Part shown: piece by piece, positions 1 to 9,390 of the stretch
Layout: each line of letters starts with the position of its first letter
Numbering within the stretch: position 1 is the stretch's first letter
Assembly: GCF_026712245.1 (NCBI RefSeq)
Contig: NZ_JAPPUY010000001.1
Span: 868,001-932,000 of the forward strand
From: Roseateles hydrophilus
GTDB lineage: Bacteria > Pseudomonadota > Gammaproteobacteria > Burkholderiales > Burkholderiaceae_C
Reading direction: 5' to 3'
DNA: 64,000 nt
Made by a program: the position numbers and the translations under genes
The notes under the pieces: model-generated
What the model was told of the DNA's origin: nothing
The model's database searches: none
What the model saw: the letters and a program-made list of their open reading frames with translations, nothing else

Positions 1-1
1 C

Positions 2-118
2 AAGCCCTGTGTGGCCTGCGGCCTGCCCATGAGCTGGCGCCGCCGCTGGGCCAAGACCTGGGCCGAGGTGAAGTACTGCTCCGACGCCTGCCGCCGCCGT
101 GGAGACGCGCGTGGCTGA
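2..118 (+). CDS. DUF2256 protein, C-terminal part (5' end outside window)
   Basis: The window opens inside this small gene; 38 codons and the stop are visible. The peptide has paired cysteines (CVAC near its start, C-S-D-A-C near its end) separated by a tryptophan-rich stretch with SWRRRW, WAKTW and VKYCS. This matches the DUF2256 family of about 50-residue putative zinc-ribbon proteins, whose biochemical role is unknown. The stop overlaps the start of the downstream photolyase gene, so the two are probably co-translated. DUF2256 genes commonly neighbour photolyase or cryptochrome genes, and this context suggests a link to light-dependent repair. Confidence 0.8.
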   Translation, partial: KPCVACGLPMSWRRRWAKTWAEVKYCSDACRRRGDARG

Positions 119-1658
119 GTTGCGCCACCTCGTCATCGTGCTGGGCGACCAGCTGGACCTGGACGCGTCGGGCTTCGACGGCTTCGACGCCGCGACCGAC
201 GCCGTCTGGATGGCCGAGGTGGCGGAGGAGTCCACCCACGTCTGGAGCAGCCAGCCGCGCACAGCGGTGTTCCTCGCCGCGATGCGCCATTTCGCACTGG
301 CGCTGCAGGCGGCCGGCCGGCCGCTGCACTACACGCGGCTGGAGGATGCGGGCAATGCCGGCTCGCTGGCCGCGCAGCTGGCGGCCGACATCGCGCGGCT
401 GCGGCCCGCCGGCCTCGTGATGAGCGCGCCGGGCGATTGGCGCGTGCTGCAGTCCATCAAGGCGGTGGCCGCGTCAGCGGGCCTGCCGCTGGACATCCGC
501 GAGGACCGCCACTTCTTCGTCACCGTGCGCGAGTTCGCGGCCCATGCGAAGGGCCGCAAGTCGCTGCGCATGGAGTACTTCTACCGCGAGCAGCGCCAGC
601 GGCACGGCGTGCTGATGCAGAACGGCCAGCCCGAGGGCGGCCAGTGGAACTTCGACGCCGACAACCGCGAGGCCTTTGGCTCGGCAGGCCCGGGCCTGCT
701 GCCGCCGCGCGCGGGCTTCGAGCCCGATGCGGTCACGCGCGACGTCATCGAGTTGGTGCAGCGCCGCTTCGCCAGCCACCCCGGCCGCCTGGACAGCTTT
801 GCCTGGCCGGTCACGCGCGAACAGGCGCTGCAGTCGCTGCAGGACTTCATCACTCACCGCCTGCCGCTGTTCGGTCGCTACCAGGACGCGATGTGGCCGG
901 GCGACCCCTGGCTGTACCACTCGCACCTGTCCGCCGCGCTCAACCTCAAACTGTTGAACCCGCGCGAGGTGGTGGCCGCCGCCGAGGCCGCCTGGCGCGC
1001 CGGCCACGCGCCGCTGGCCAGCGTGGAAGGCTTCATCCGCCAGATCCTCGGCTGGCGCGAGTACGTGCGCGGCATTTACTGGACACGCATGCCGGCCTAT
1101 GCCGACGGCAACGCGCTGGACGCGCACGAGGACCTGCCCGCCTGGTACTGGACCGGCGCCACCGACATGGCCTGCCTGCGCGATGCGCTGGCGCAGACGC
1201 TGGCGCACGGCTACGCCAACCACATCCAGCGCCTGATGGTGACGGGCCTGTTCGCGCTCATGCTCGGTGTCGAACCGCAGCAGGTGCATGCCTGGTATCT
1301 GGCCGTGTACGTGGACGCGGTCGAGTGGGTGGAGCTGCCCAACACGCTGGGCATGAGCCAGTACGCGGATGGAGGGCTGATGGGCAGCAAGCCGTATGTC
1401 GCCACCGGCAAGTACATCCAGCGCATGAGCCCGCACTGCCAGAGCTGCCGCTACGACCCCGCGCAGCGGGCCGGCGACCGCGCCTGCCCGTTCACGACGT
1501 TGTACTGGGACTTCCTGATGCGCCACGAGCAGGCACTGGCGCGCAATCCGCGCATGGCGCTGCAGGTGAAGAACGTGGCCCGGCTCAGCGATGCGGACCG
1601 GCAGGCGGTGCTGGCGCGTGCCGGCGCCATCCGCCGCGGCGAGGTGGGCCATGGCTGA
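111..1658 (+). CDS. Iron-sulfur bacterial cryptochrome/photolyase (FeS-BCP, PhrB/CryB type)
   Basis: This 515-residue flavoprotein belongs to the prokaryotic photolyases that carry a 4Fe-4S cluster and repair (6-4) photoproducts or act as blue-light receptors. The N-terminus reads RHLVIVLGDQLD, the typical opening of the family. Four cysteines, C355, C443, C446 and C459, show the +3/+13 spacing of the cluster ligands of Agrobacterium PhrB. The C-terminal half holds the FAD domain (ILGWREYVRG, LPNTLGMSQYADGG, GSKPYVATGKYI). The GTG at 111 is preferred because GGAG lies six bases upstream; a GTG at 99 would add four residues. The gene overlaps both neighbours, indicating an operon. Activity as a repair enzyme rather than a photoreceptor is inferred. 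Confidence 0.9.
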   Translation: MAELRHLVIVLGDQLDLDASGFDGFDAATDAVWMAEVAEESTHVWSSQPRTAVFLAAMRHFALALQAAGRPLHYTRLEDAGNAGSLAAQLAADIARLRPAGLVMSAPGDWRVLQSIKAVAASAGLPLDIREDRHFFVTVREFAAHAKGRKSLRMEYFYREQRQRHGVLMQNGQPEGGQWNFDADNREAFGSAGPGLLPPRAGFEPDAVTRDVIELVQRRFASHPGRLDSFAWPVTREQALQSLQDFITHRLPLFGRYQDAMWPGDPWLYHSHLSAALNLKLLNPREVVAAAEAAWRAGHAPLASVEGFIRQILGWREYVRGIYWTRMPAYADGNALDAHEDLPAWYWTGATDMACLRDALAQTLAHGYANHIQRLMVTGLFALMLGVEPQQVHAWYLAVYVDAVEWVELPNTLGMSQYADGGLMGSKPYVATGKYIQRMSPHCQSCRYDPAQRAGDRACPFTTLYWDFLMRHEQALARNPRMALQVKNVARLSDADRQAVLARAGAIRRGEVGHG

Positions 1659-2850
1659 CGCGTTCGCCCCGACGCTGGACGCCGCCCGGGCGCGCATCGC
1701 CGCCGTGCGGCCGTCGGCCTATGCCCGCACGCGCAACGCGCTGGATGGCGCGGTGACCGGGCTGTCGCCGTACCTCACGCACGGCCTGGTGACGCTGCCC
1801 GAGGTGCTGGCCGGCGTGGTGGCGCGCCACCCGCTGGACGTGCAGCACAAGTTCGTCTACGAACTGGGCTGGCGGGCCTACTTCCGCCATGTGTGGGCGC
1901 ATCGGGGGGAGGGCATCCTGCAATCGCTGCACGACGGCCCGCTGCCCGACCAGGCCTACGCCCGCGCGCTGCCCGACGACATTCGCCAGGCCTGCACCGG
2001 CGTGCCCGTGGTGGACGAGGCTGTGCGCACGCTCTACGCCACCGGCATGCTGCACAACCATGCGCGCATGTGGCTGGCCAGCTACGTGGTGCATGTGCGC
2101 CAGGTGCACTGGCGGGCCGGCGCCGACTGGCTCTACGCCCACCTGCTGGACGGCGACCTGGCCAGCAACCACCTCAGCTGGCAGTGGGTGGCCGGCACCG
2201 GCAGCCACAAGCCCTACCTGTTCAATGCCAACAACGTGGCCCGTTATGCGCCCGCGGCCTGGCACAGCCCGGGCAGCGTCATCGACACGAGCTACGAGGC
2301 GCTGGACCGCATGGCGCGCGAGCCGCGGCCGGACGCTTCGCAGGGCCGCCGTGTGGCGGACGTCATCGAGCCGGGCTTGAGCTGCGAGCCGCCGGCCGAC
2401 TTGGGTGCCATCGCGCCCAACCCGGCCCGCGTGGCCGGCGCCGAGGTCTGGCTGGTCCACCCCTGGAACCTGGGCGAGTTGCCAGCCGCGCTGCCGGCTG
2501 GCACGCGCGTCATCGGCCTCTGCGTGGCCGACTTTCACCGCGCCTGGCCGTGGAGCGAGCGCCGCTGGCGCTTCGTCGGCCCGCGGCTGGCCGGGCTGGT
2601 GGACGAGGTCTGGCACGGCGACTCGGCGGCCATCGCCGCCGCGCTGCAAGGGGCGGCGAGCGTGCGCAGCGTGGCCGAGCCGCACCTGGCGCCGTGGCTT
2701 ACCCGCTGGGCGGAGTGCCTGCCCGCACCGGCGCTGTTCCCGCCGGTGGAGCACCGCTGCGACTCCTTCTCGCAGTGGTGGACGCGCGCGACCCGCGGGC
2801 TGACGTCGGCGACCGACCTGCTGGCTGTCAACGAGGTGCCGGCCTGGTGA
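1651..2850 (+). CDS. Photolyase-like FAD-binding protein with apparently permuted domains
   Basis: This 399-residue protein starts directly in the helical FAD-binding domain of class I photolyases. Recognisable segments are TGLSPYLTHG, ELGWRAYFRH, VVDEAVRTLYATGMLHNHARM, the DGDLASNHLSWQW signature and FNANNVARYAP, ending near residue 215. The usual N-terminal alpha/beta antenna domain is absent. Instead, residues of about 245-390 (AEVWLVHPWNLGELP, TRVIGLCVADFHRAWPW, then VDEVWHGD) look like a Rossmann-type alpha/beta domain, as if the two halves were swapped. The ATG at 1651 overlaps the end of the preceding gene by eight bases. Members are usually annotated only as FAD-binding domain proteins; substrate and repair activity are unknown. 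Confidence 0.75.
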   Translation: MADAFAPTLDAARARIAAVRPSAYARTRNALDGAVTGLSPYLTHGLVTLPEVLAGVVARHPLDVQHKFVYELGWRAYFRHVWAHRGEGILQSLHDGPLPDQAYARALPDDIRQACTGVPVVDEAVRTLYATGMLHNHARMWLASYVVHVRQVHWRAGADWLYAHLLDGDLASNHLSWQWVAGTGSHKPYLFNANNVARYAPAAWHSPGSVIDTSYEALDRMAREPRPDASQGRRVADVIEPGLSCEPPADLGAIAPNPARVAGAEVWLVHPWNLGELPAALPAGTRVIGLCVADFHRAWPWSERRWRFVGPRLAGLVDEVWHGDSAAIAAALQGAASVRSVAEPHLAPWLTRWAECLPAPALFPPVEHRCDSFSQWWTRATRGLTSATDLLAVNEVPAW

Positions 2851-2866
2851 GGTACAAGCGCGGGCC

Positions 2867-3550
2867 ATGCTGGTCCCGCGCGACGACGCCCTGCCCGAAG
2901 GCTTCCGCCTCCTCCCCGGCCTGCTGACGTCCAAGCGGCGCCAGGCGCTGGTCGCCGAACTGGCCGCGCTGCCGCCCGGTGCGGCAGGGCAGCGTGAACT
3001 GCTGGATCAGCCCTGGTGCCAGGCGCTGGCGTGGTGGCTGAAGGCGCTGCCGCATTTGCAGCCGTTCCTGCCGACCGACGGCGTGGCCGTGCAGTGCACG
3101 CTGTTCGAGAAGTCACCTGACCGCAACTGGCTGGTGGCACTGCACCAGGACCTGGCCGTGCCGGTCGCCGAGCGCGTCGACCACGCCGCGCTGAGCGGCT
3201 GGTCCGTCAAGGGCGGACGCCATTTCGTGCTGGCGCCCGCCGCGCTGCTGGCGCAGATGGTGGCACTGCGGTTGCACCTGGACGACGCGACCGAGGCCGA
3301 TGGCGGCCTGCGCTTTGTGCCGGGTTCGCACCGGGCGGGCGTGCTCGACGACGCTGCCGTGGCGACCTGGCGCCGGCAGCGGGGCGAGGTGGCCGTCGAT
3401 GCCCGGGCCGGTGACGCACTGCTGATGCGGCCGCTGGCGCTGCATGCGTCGTCCAAGGCGACCGCGCCGTCCGGGCGGCGGCGCGTGCTGCATGTGCTGT
3501 TCGGGCCGCGCGAGCTGCTACTGGGGCTGCGCTGGCATCAGGCCGTCTGA
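2867..3550 (+). CDS. Phytanoyl-CoA dioxygenase (PhyH) family protein
   Basis: This 227-residue protein resembles Fe(II)/2-oxoglutarate-dependent oxygenases of the PhyH family. The metal site is visible as HQD near residue 86 and a distal His in LALHASSK near residue 192. An Arg shortly after that (GRRRVLHV) is placed to bind 2-oxoglutarate. DGGLRFVPGSHRAG is the typical loop of the fold. It begins 16 bases after the photolyase-like gene on the same strand, so it may be part of the same transcript. The substrate cannot be read from sequence. A DNA or small-molecule hydroxylase role in the photorepair block is only a guess. Confidence 0.75.
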   Translation: MLVPRDDALPEGFRLLPGLLTSKRRQALVAELAALPPGAAGQRELLDQPWCQALAWWLKALPHLQPFLPTDGVAVQCTLFEKSPDRNWLVALHQDLAVPVAERVDHAALSGWSVKGGRHFVLAPAALLAQMVALRLHLDDATEADGGLRFVPGSHRAGVLDDAAVATWRRQRGEVAVDARAGDALLMRPLALHASSKATAPSGRRRVLHVLFGPRELLLGLRWHQAV

Positions 3551-3554
3551 CGCG

Positions 3555-4940
3555 TCACAGCGTCGTGCTGCGCTTCCTCGCCATCGGCGGGTTCTTCGCG
3601 AAGTACTTCGCGATGCCGGACGCCAGCGCGTCGACCAACTGATCCTGGTAGTCGGGATCGCGCAGCTTCTTCTCTTCCTCGGGGTTGGAGATGAAGGCCG
3701 TCTCGACCAGGATGCTGGGGATGTCTGGCGCCTTCAGCACGGCGAAGCCCGCTTGCTCGACGCGCGGCTTGTGCAGGCGGCCGATCTTGCCGATCTGGCC
3801 CAGCACCTCGCCGCCGAGCTTGAGGCTGTCCTTGATCTGCGCCGTGGTGCTCATGTCCAGCATGGCGCGCAGCACCTGGGCGTCCTTGGTGGCGGCGCCG
3901 ACGTTGACGCCGCCCACCAGATCCGCCGCGTTCTCCTTGTTGGCCATCCAGCGCGCGGCAGCGCTGGTGGCGGCACCGTCCGACAGCACGAACACGGATG
4001 CGCCGCGCGCCTGCGGCGTGAAGAAGGCGTCCGCATGGATGGACACGAACAGGTCGGCCTGCACGCGCCGCGCCTTGCGCACGCGTTCCTGCAGCGGCAC
4101 GAAGAAGTCGGCGTCGCGCGTCATCAGCACGCGGATGTTGGGGTTGGCCTGCAGGCGTTCGCGCAGCTTCAGGCCCACGGCCAGCACCACGTCCTTCTCG
4201 CGCAGGCCGGTCGGGCCGATGGCGCCGGGGTCCTCGCCGCCGTGGCCGGGGTCCAGCGCGATGACGATGAGGCTGTCCATGGACGCGGGCGCACCGGGCT
4301 TGGCCTCCGGCGCGTGCCGGGGCGCCGTGGCGACGGCAGGCGCGCTGGCGGGCGTGGGCGGCTTCGTGGCGGCCGTCGGTGGCAGCGCCGGCGGGGCAGG
4401 GCGCTCGATCTTCTGGATCAGCTCGCCCAGCGCGTCGTTGACGGCGCTGGCCGCGTCCTCGGCGCGGCGGGCCGCGGTGGCGGCTGGTGGCTGCGCTTGC
4501 GCGAGCGCGGCCAGCGGGTCGACCTCGGTGCTGGGGTGCAGATCCAGCACGAGGCGGTGCTTGTAGGCCGCCACCGGCGCCAGCGTGAAGACCTGGGGCG
4601 CCGCCGGCTGCTTGAGGTCCAGCACGATGCGCACGACGGTGGGCGTGTTCTGGCCCACGCGCACGCCGGCGATGTAGGGGTCGTCGGCCTTGACCTTGCC
4701 GATGAGCTCGCGCAGCCCCGGGCTCAGCGTCAGGCCGTCGACATCGATGACGAGGCGGTGCGGCGAGTCGACGAGGAAATGCTTGGCCGCGAGCGGCCGG
4801 TCAGACTCCAACGTGACGCGGGTGTAGTCCGCCGCTGGCCACACGCGCACGGCCAGGATGCGGGCCTCGCTGCTGGCAGCCAGCGTGTGCGGCGCCTGCA
4901 GCAGCAGGGCCAGCAGGCCCAGCGACTCGCGGCGCTTCAC
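3555..4940 (-). CDS. amiC: N-acetylmuramoyl-L-alanine amidase AmiC
   Basis: This is a periplasmic zinc amidase that cuts peptidoglycan cross-links at the septum during cell separation. The 461-residue product has an N-terminal signal region (GLLALLLQAPHTLAAS) and an AMIN septum-targeting domain over about residues 20-140. A proline/alanine-rich linker follows, then a C-terminal Amidase_3 domain. Zinc ligands are visible in LDPGHGGEDPGAIG, the Glu of LREKD and the His of SIHADAF; the catalytic Glu is in ILVETAFISN. The GTG start at 4940 overlaps the tsaE stop by four bases, a translationally coupled pair. An upstream extension would run through tsaE out of frame and is not used. Confidence 0.93.
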   Translation of the reverse strand: MKRRESLGLLALLLQAPHTLAASSEARILAVRVWPAADYTRVTLESDRPLAAKHFLVDSPHRLVIDVDGLTLSPGLRELIGKVKADDPYIAGVRVGQNTPTVVRIVLDLKQPAAPQVFTLAPVAAYKHRLVLDLHPSTEVDPLAALAQAQPPAATAARRAEDAASAVNDALGELIQKIERPAPPALPPTAATKPPTPASAPAVATAPRHAPEAKPGAPASMDSLIVIALDPGHGGEDPGAIGPTGLREKDVVLAVGLKLRERLQANPNIRVLMTRDADFFVPLQERVRKARRVQADLFVSIHADAFFTPQARGASVFVLSDGAATSAAARWMANKENAADLVGGVNVGAATKDAQVLRAMLDMSTTAQIKDSLKLGGEVLGQIGKIGRLHKPRVEQAGFAVLKAPDIPSILVETAFISNPEEEKKLRDPDYQDQLVDALASGIAKYFAKNPPMARKRSTTL

Positions 4941-5434
4941 GACAAGGCCTCCACCAGCCGGCGTGCACCCACCGCGCGCACGCGGCGGCTGTCGTCGGGC
5001 AGCAGCTCGATGAACAGCTGCAGGTCCGGCGGCGGCAGCTGCCCGGCGGCCTTCTCGGGCCATTCGCACACCTTCAGGCCGGGCGCGGCGAAGACGTCGC
5101 GAAAGCCGGCGTCCTCCCACTCGCGCGGGTCGCCGAAGCGGTAGAAGTCGAAGTGGCTGGCCACGCCGCCGCCCGGCAGCTCGTAGCTTTCCATGACCGC
5201 GTAGCTGGGGCTCTTGATGCGCCCCGTGATGCCCAGTGCCCGCAGCAGCAGGCGCGTGAAAGTCGTCTTGCCGGCGCCCAGCGGGCCATGCAGCTCGATC
5301 ACGGCGTCAGGGGTTGGGAGCAGTGCCGCCGCCAGTTGCTCGGCGGTGGCCTGGGCTGCGGCCTCGTCGGGCCACAACAGCCTCAGTTCGGTGGCTGTCT
5401 GCTCGCCACCGCTTGCAACAGGCTCACTCATCAA
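4937..5434 (-). CDS. tsaE: tRNA threonylcarbamoyladenosine biosynthesis ATPase TsaE
   Basis: TsaE is the small P-loop ATPase that cycles the TsaB-TsaD complex during synthesis of t6A37 in tRNAs reading ANN codons. The 165-residue product carries the Walker A motif GPLGAGKTT, the family signature SPSYAVMESY, and HFDFYRF as the Walker B-like strand. Size and motif order match the family. Its stop overlaps the start of amiC, a gene pair common in proteobacteria. Two ATG codons sit in tandem at the start (MMSEP); either could be used. The gene is divergent from queG across 206 bases. Confidence 0.93.
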   Translation of the reverse strand: MMSEPVASGGEQTATELRLLWPDEAAAQATAEQLAAALLPTPDAVIELHGPLGAGKTTFTRLLLRALGITGRIKSPSYAVMESYELPGGGVASHFDFYRFGDPREWEDAGFRDVFAAPGLKVCEWPEKAAGQLPPPDLQLFIELLPDDSRRVRAVGARRLVEALS

Positions 5435-5510
5435 TCAATGCGTCCCACGTCCAACATGCCGCTCGTTCCTTCAACGCTACGCACCCGATTGCGCCGCCCC
5501 GCCACGCCCC

Positions 5511-5546
5511 GGCGGCGTTGCGCCGCCTTGCGGGCACAAGCCCGCA
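5511..5546. repeat. Two adjacent stem-loops between tsaE and queG
   Basis: Two perfect inverted repeats lie side by side. GGCGGCG at 5511-5517 pairs with CGCCGCC at 5521-5527 across TTG; TGCGGGC at 5529-5535 pairs with GCCCGCA at 5540-5546 across ACAA. The words GCGTTG and CGCCTTGC recur downstream of the pair, giving it the look of a dispersed REP-like repeat. No gene is apparent in the 206-base gap. The genome-wide repeat status cannot be judged from one window. Confidence 0.55.
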
Positions 5547-5625
5547 GCGTTGTCGCGCCTTGCCGGACCGCGCCGGTACGGCCCACTCGGGCACGTCCGG
5601 CCACCGCACTGAGGCTGGCGCTTTC

Positions 5626-5631
5626 TAGAAT
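5626..5631 (+). promoter_or_regulatory. Candidate -10 box for queG
   Basis: TAGAAT lies nine bases before the queG ATG, so transcription would start at or almost at the initiation codon, giving a leaderless or near-leaderless mRNA. No convincing -35 hexamer is seen. The same hexamer recurs upstream of hupB, ppiD, the MFS gene and pepP in this window. Confidence 0.45.
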
Positions 5632-5640
5632 CGCAGGCAA

Positions 5641-6776
<1,136 letters not shown>

Positions 6777-6780
<4 letters not shown>

Positions 6781-7379
6781 GTTTTTCCGTCCGCCTGCGC
6801 GCGGCCGCCGTCGCGCTGGCCGCCGCTGCCGCGCTGCCCGCGCAGGCCGTGCGCTACGAAGGCCAGGACTTCGCCGACACGCTGCCGCTTGGCGGCAGCA
6901 CGCTGGTGCTCAACGGCGTGGGCAAGCGCCAGGTGGCGATCTATCCGATGTATTTGGCAGCGCTGTACCTGCCCGCCAAGGCCGGCACGCCGCAGGCCAT
7001 CTATGGCCAGGTGGGCCCCAAGCGGCTGGAGCTGCGCATCGTGATCCCGCTGGTCAAGGACGTCTCCACGCAGGAGTTCGTCAAGGCCATCAACAAGGGC
7101 GTGAACCGCAACAGCACCGAGGCCGAGAAGGCTGCCGTGGCCGAGCGCGTGGCGCAGTTCAATGCGGCCATCGCCGAGGTGGGGCGCGTGAAGAAGGGCG
7201 ACCTGCTGGTCATCGACTACCTGCCGGCCCAGGGCGGCACGGTGCTGACGGTGAACGGCAAGACCTGGGGCAGCCCCATCCCGGGGCAGGACTTCTACAG
7301 CGCCTTCCTGAAAGTGTTTTTGGGCGATCGCAACAGCGATGCCCACCTGCGCGCCGCGCTGCTGGGGCAGCCGGGCTAG
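6777..7379 (+). CDS. Chalcone isomerase-like exported protein
   Basis: This 200-residue protein has a clear signal peptide (hydrophobic run ending LPAQA) followed by a chalcone-isomerase-like domain. Typical segments are LVLNGVGKR, YPMYLAALYLPAK, IPLVKDVS and GDRNSDAHLRAALLG. Bacterial members are periplasmic and of unknown function; true flavonoid isomerase activity is not expected. The start overlaps the queG stop by four bases, but a functional link to queuosine is not implied. The predicted signal peptide cleaves near residue 22. Confidence 0.8.
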
Positions 7380-7412
7380 CATCACCGCATCCAACACCGA
7401 GGAGACATTCGC

Positions 7413-8387
7413 ATGCAACGCCGCTCACTTCTGCAGGCCGCCACGCTGGCCGGCCTGAGCCCTCTGTCGCAGCTGGCCCTGGCCCAGGCCTACCCGGCCA
7501 AGTCGGTGCGCCTCATCGTGCCCTTCGCACCGGGCGGCACGACGGACATCATTGCCCGCATCCTGTCCGAGCGCATGCCGGCACTGCTGGGCCAGACCAT
7601 GGTGGTGGACAACAAGGCCGGCGGCGGCGGCACCATCGGCGCCACCGAAATTGCCCGCGCGACACCGGACGGCTACACGCTGGGCGTGGCCACCGTGTCG
7701 ACGACGGCGGCCAACCCGGCCATCAACCCCAAGATCGCCTACAACCCGCTGACGGACTTCACGCCCATCATCAACGTCGCGGCCACGCCCAACGTCATCG
7801 CGGTGCACCCGAGCTTCCCGGCACGTGACTACAAGGGCTTCCTGGCCGAGCTCAAGAAGAACCCCGGCAAGCACAGCTTCGCGACCTCCGGCACGGGCGG
7901 CATCGGCCACCTGCAGATGGAGCTGTACAAGACGCTGGCCGGCGTGTTTGTGCTGCACATCCCCTACCGCGGCGCCGGCCCGGCGCTGAACGACACGGTG
8001 GCCGGCCAGGTGCCGATGATCTTCGACAACCTGCCGTCGGCGCTGCCCTTCATCAAGGACGGCCGGCTGATCCCCATCGTCGTGGCGGCCCCGAACCGTG
8101 TGGCTTCGCTGCCGCAGGTGCCGACCTTCAAGGAGGTCGGCCTGGAGGCCGTCAACCGCATGGCCTTCTACGGCATCCACGGCCCCAAGGGCCTGCCCAA
8201 GGAGGTCGTGGATCGCATCAGCGCGGCGGTGAAGAAGGCCGTCGAGATCCCCGAGGTGAAGAAGCGCATCGAGGACACGGGCTCGCTGATCGTGGCCAAC
8301 TCGCCCGCCGAGTTTGCCGCGCAGATCGCGGCCGAGCTGGAGGTCTACAAGAAGGTCGTGGCGCAGCAGAAGCTGAAGCTTGACTGA
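7413..8387 (+). CDS. Bug/TctC-family tripartite tricarboxylate transporter substrate-binding protein
   Basis: This 324-residue periplasmic protein has the TctC fold. The N-terminus MQRRSLLQAATLAGLSPL is a Tat-like or Sec signal ending at ALAQA. Next come YPAKSVRLIVPFAPGGTTD and the strand GTGGIGHLQ, hallmarks of the Bug family expanded in Burkholderiales. Such proteins bind carboxylates and feed TctAB permeases, but no tctAB genes are nearby, so the ligand and partner are unknown. It overlaps xerD by eight bases. Confidence 0.88.
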   Translation: MQRRSLLQAATLAGLSPLSQLALAQAYPAKSVRLIVPFAPGGTTDIIARILSERMPALLGQTMVVDNKAGGGGTIGATEIARATPDGYTLGVATVSTTAANPAINPKIAYNPLTDFTPIINVAATPNVIAVHPSFPARDYKGFLAELKKNPGKHSFATSGTGGIGHLQMELYKTLAGVFVLHIPYRGAGPALNDTVAGQVPMIFDNLPSALPFIKDGRLIPIVVAAPNRVASLPQVPTFKEVGLEAVNRMAFYGIHGPKGLPKEVVDRISAAVKKAVEIPEVKKRIEDTGSLIVANSPAEFAAQIAAELEVYKKVVAQQKLKLD

Positions 8388-9255
8388 CCCAGGCATCGAG
8401 TCCTTCATCGAGGCGCTCTGGCTGGAAGACGGCCTGAGCGCCAACACGCAGGCGGCCTACCGTCGCGACCTGGCCGCGCTGGCCGCGTGGCTGCGGCCGG
8501 CGGCGCTGGACGCCTGCACCGAAGCGCAGCTGTTCGCCTACGCGGTGGAGCGGCCGGCGCTCAAGACCACCACGGCCAACCGGCGCCTGTCGGTGTTCAA
8601 GCGCTACTTCCGCTGGGCGCTGCGCGAGGGCCGCATCGCGGCCGACCCGACGCTCAAGCTCGCAGCGGCCAAGGCGCCGCTGCGCGTGCCCAAGCTGCTC
8701 AGCGAGGCGCAGGTCAGTGCGCTGCTGGCCGCGCCCGACGTGAACACGGCGCTGGGCCTGCGGGACCGCGCCATGCTGGAGCTGATGTATGCCAGCGGCC
8801 TGCGTGTCAGCGAGCTGGTGACGCTGAAGAGCGCGCATGTGGCGTTCAAGGACGCTGTGTTGCACATCACCGGCAAGGGCAGCAAGGCGCGGCTGGTGCC
8901 GTTCGGCGAGCATGCGCGCGACTGGATGGCGCGCTATGTGCGTGAGGCCCGCGCTGAGATCCTGGCCGGGCAGAGCAGTGACGACCTGTTCGTCACCGCG
9001 CGCGGCGCGGGCATGACGCGGCAGATGTTCTGGATGCTGATCAAGCGCTACGCGGTGCTTGCGTCTATCACGGCGCCGCTGTCTCCCCACACCTTGCGAC
9101 ATGCGTTCGCCACGCACCTGCTCAACCACGGCGCCGATTTGCGCGCCGTGCAGCTGCTTTTGGGGCACGCCGACCTGTCGACGACGCAGATCTACACCCA
9201 TGTGGCGCGCGAACGCCTCAAGGTGTTGCACGCGGCGCACCATCCGCGCGGCTGA
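8380..9255 (+). CDS. xerD: Site-specific tyrosine recombinase XerD
   Basis: XerD acts with XerC at dif to resolve chromosome dimers at the septum under FtsK control. The 291-residue protein has an N-terminal SAM-like domain (EALWLEDGLSANTQAAYRRDL) and a complete catalytic set: R142 in SGLRVSEL, the Lys in GKGSKARLVP, H237/R240 in HTLRHAF, His in LLGHADLSTT and nucleophile Y272 in IYTHV. The TTG start at 8380 gives the canonical N-terminus and lies inside the end of the tctC-type gene. It is assigned as XerD rather than XerC by overall resemblance. Confidence 0.92.
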   Translation: MTDPGIESFIEALWLEDGLSANTQAAYRRDLAALAAWLRPAALDACTEAQLFAYAVERPALKTTTANRRLSVFKRYFRWALREGRIAADPTLKLAAAKAPLRVPKLLSEAQVSALLAAPDVNTALGLRDRAMLELMYASGLRVSELVTLKSAHVAFKDAVLHITGKGSKARLVPFGEHARDWMARYVREARAEILAGQSSDDLFVTARGAGMTRQMFWMLIKRYAVLASITAPLSPHTLRHAFATHLLNHGADLRAVQLLLGHADLSTTQIYTHVARERLKVLHAAHHPRG

Positions 9256-9262
9256 GCCCATG

Positions 9263-9340
9263 GCACCGGTGTTTTCCCGCGGGCCTGCCATCCCGTGCCT
9301 GCTGTCGGCAAGCCACAACACCCCGACACCGGGCCGGTGC
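9263..9340 (+). promoter_or_regulatory. Possible structured leader before the TonB receptor
   Basis: In the 135-base gap, GCACCGG (9263-9269) can pair with CCGGTGC (9334-9340), while the overlapping GGTGTT (9268-9273) can pair with AACACC (9317-9322). The two helices share bases 9268-9269, so they are partly exclusive. No B12-box or other known riboswitch core is recognised. Confidence 0.3.
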
Positions 9341-9390
9341 GGCAAAGCGCAAACTCCGCGCCCATCATCAGTTCGCCCGGAGCTTCCCGC

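Noticed and set aside
437-1756. Long alternative-frame reading frames overlapping the photolyase genes
   Set aside because: They are Arg/Ala/Gly/Pro-rich translations without domains, typical shadows in GC-rich DNA; the frames with conserved photolyase motifs are the real genes.
9256-9390. Cobalamin riboswitch upstream of the TonB receptor
   Set aside because: No B12 box or conserved core was found on either strand; only unassigned pairings are present.
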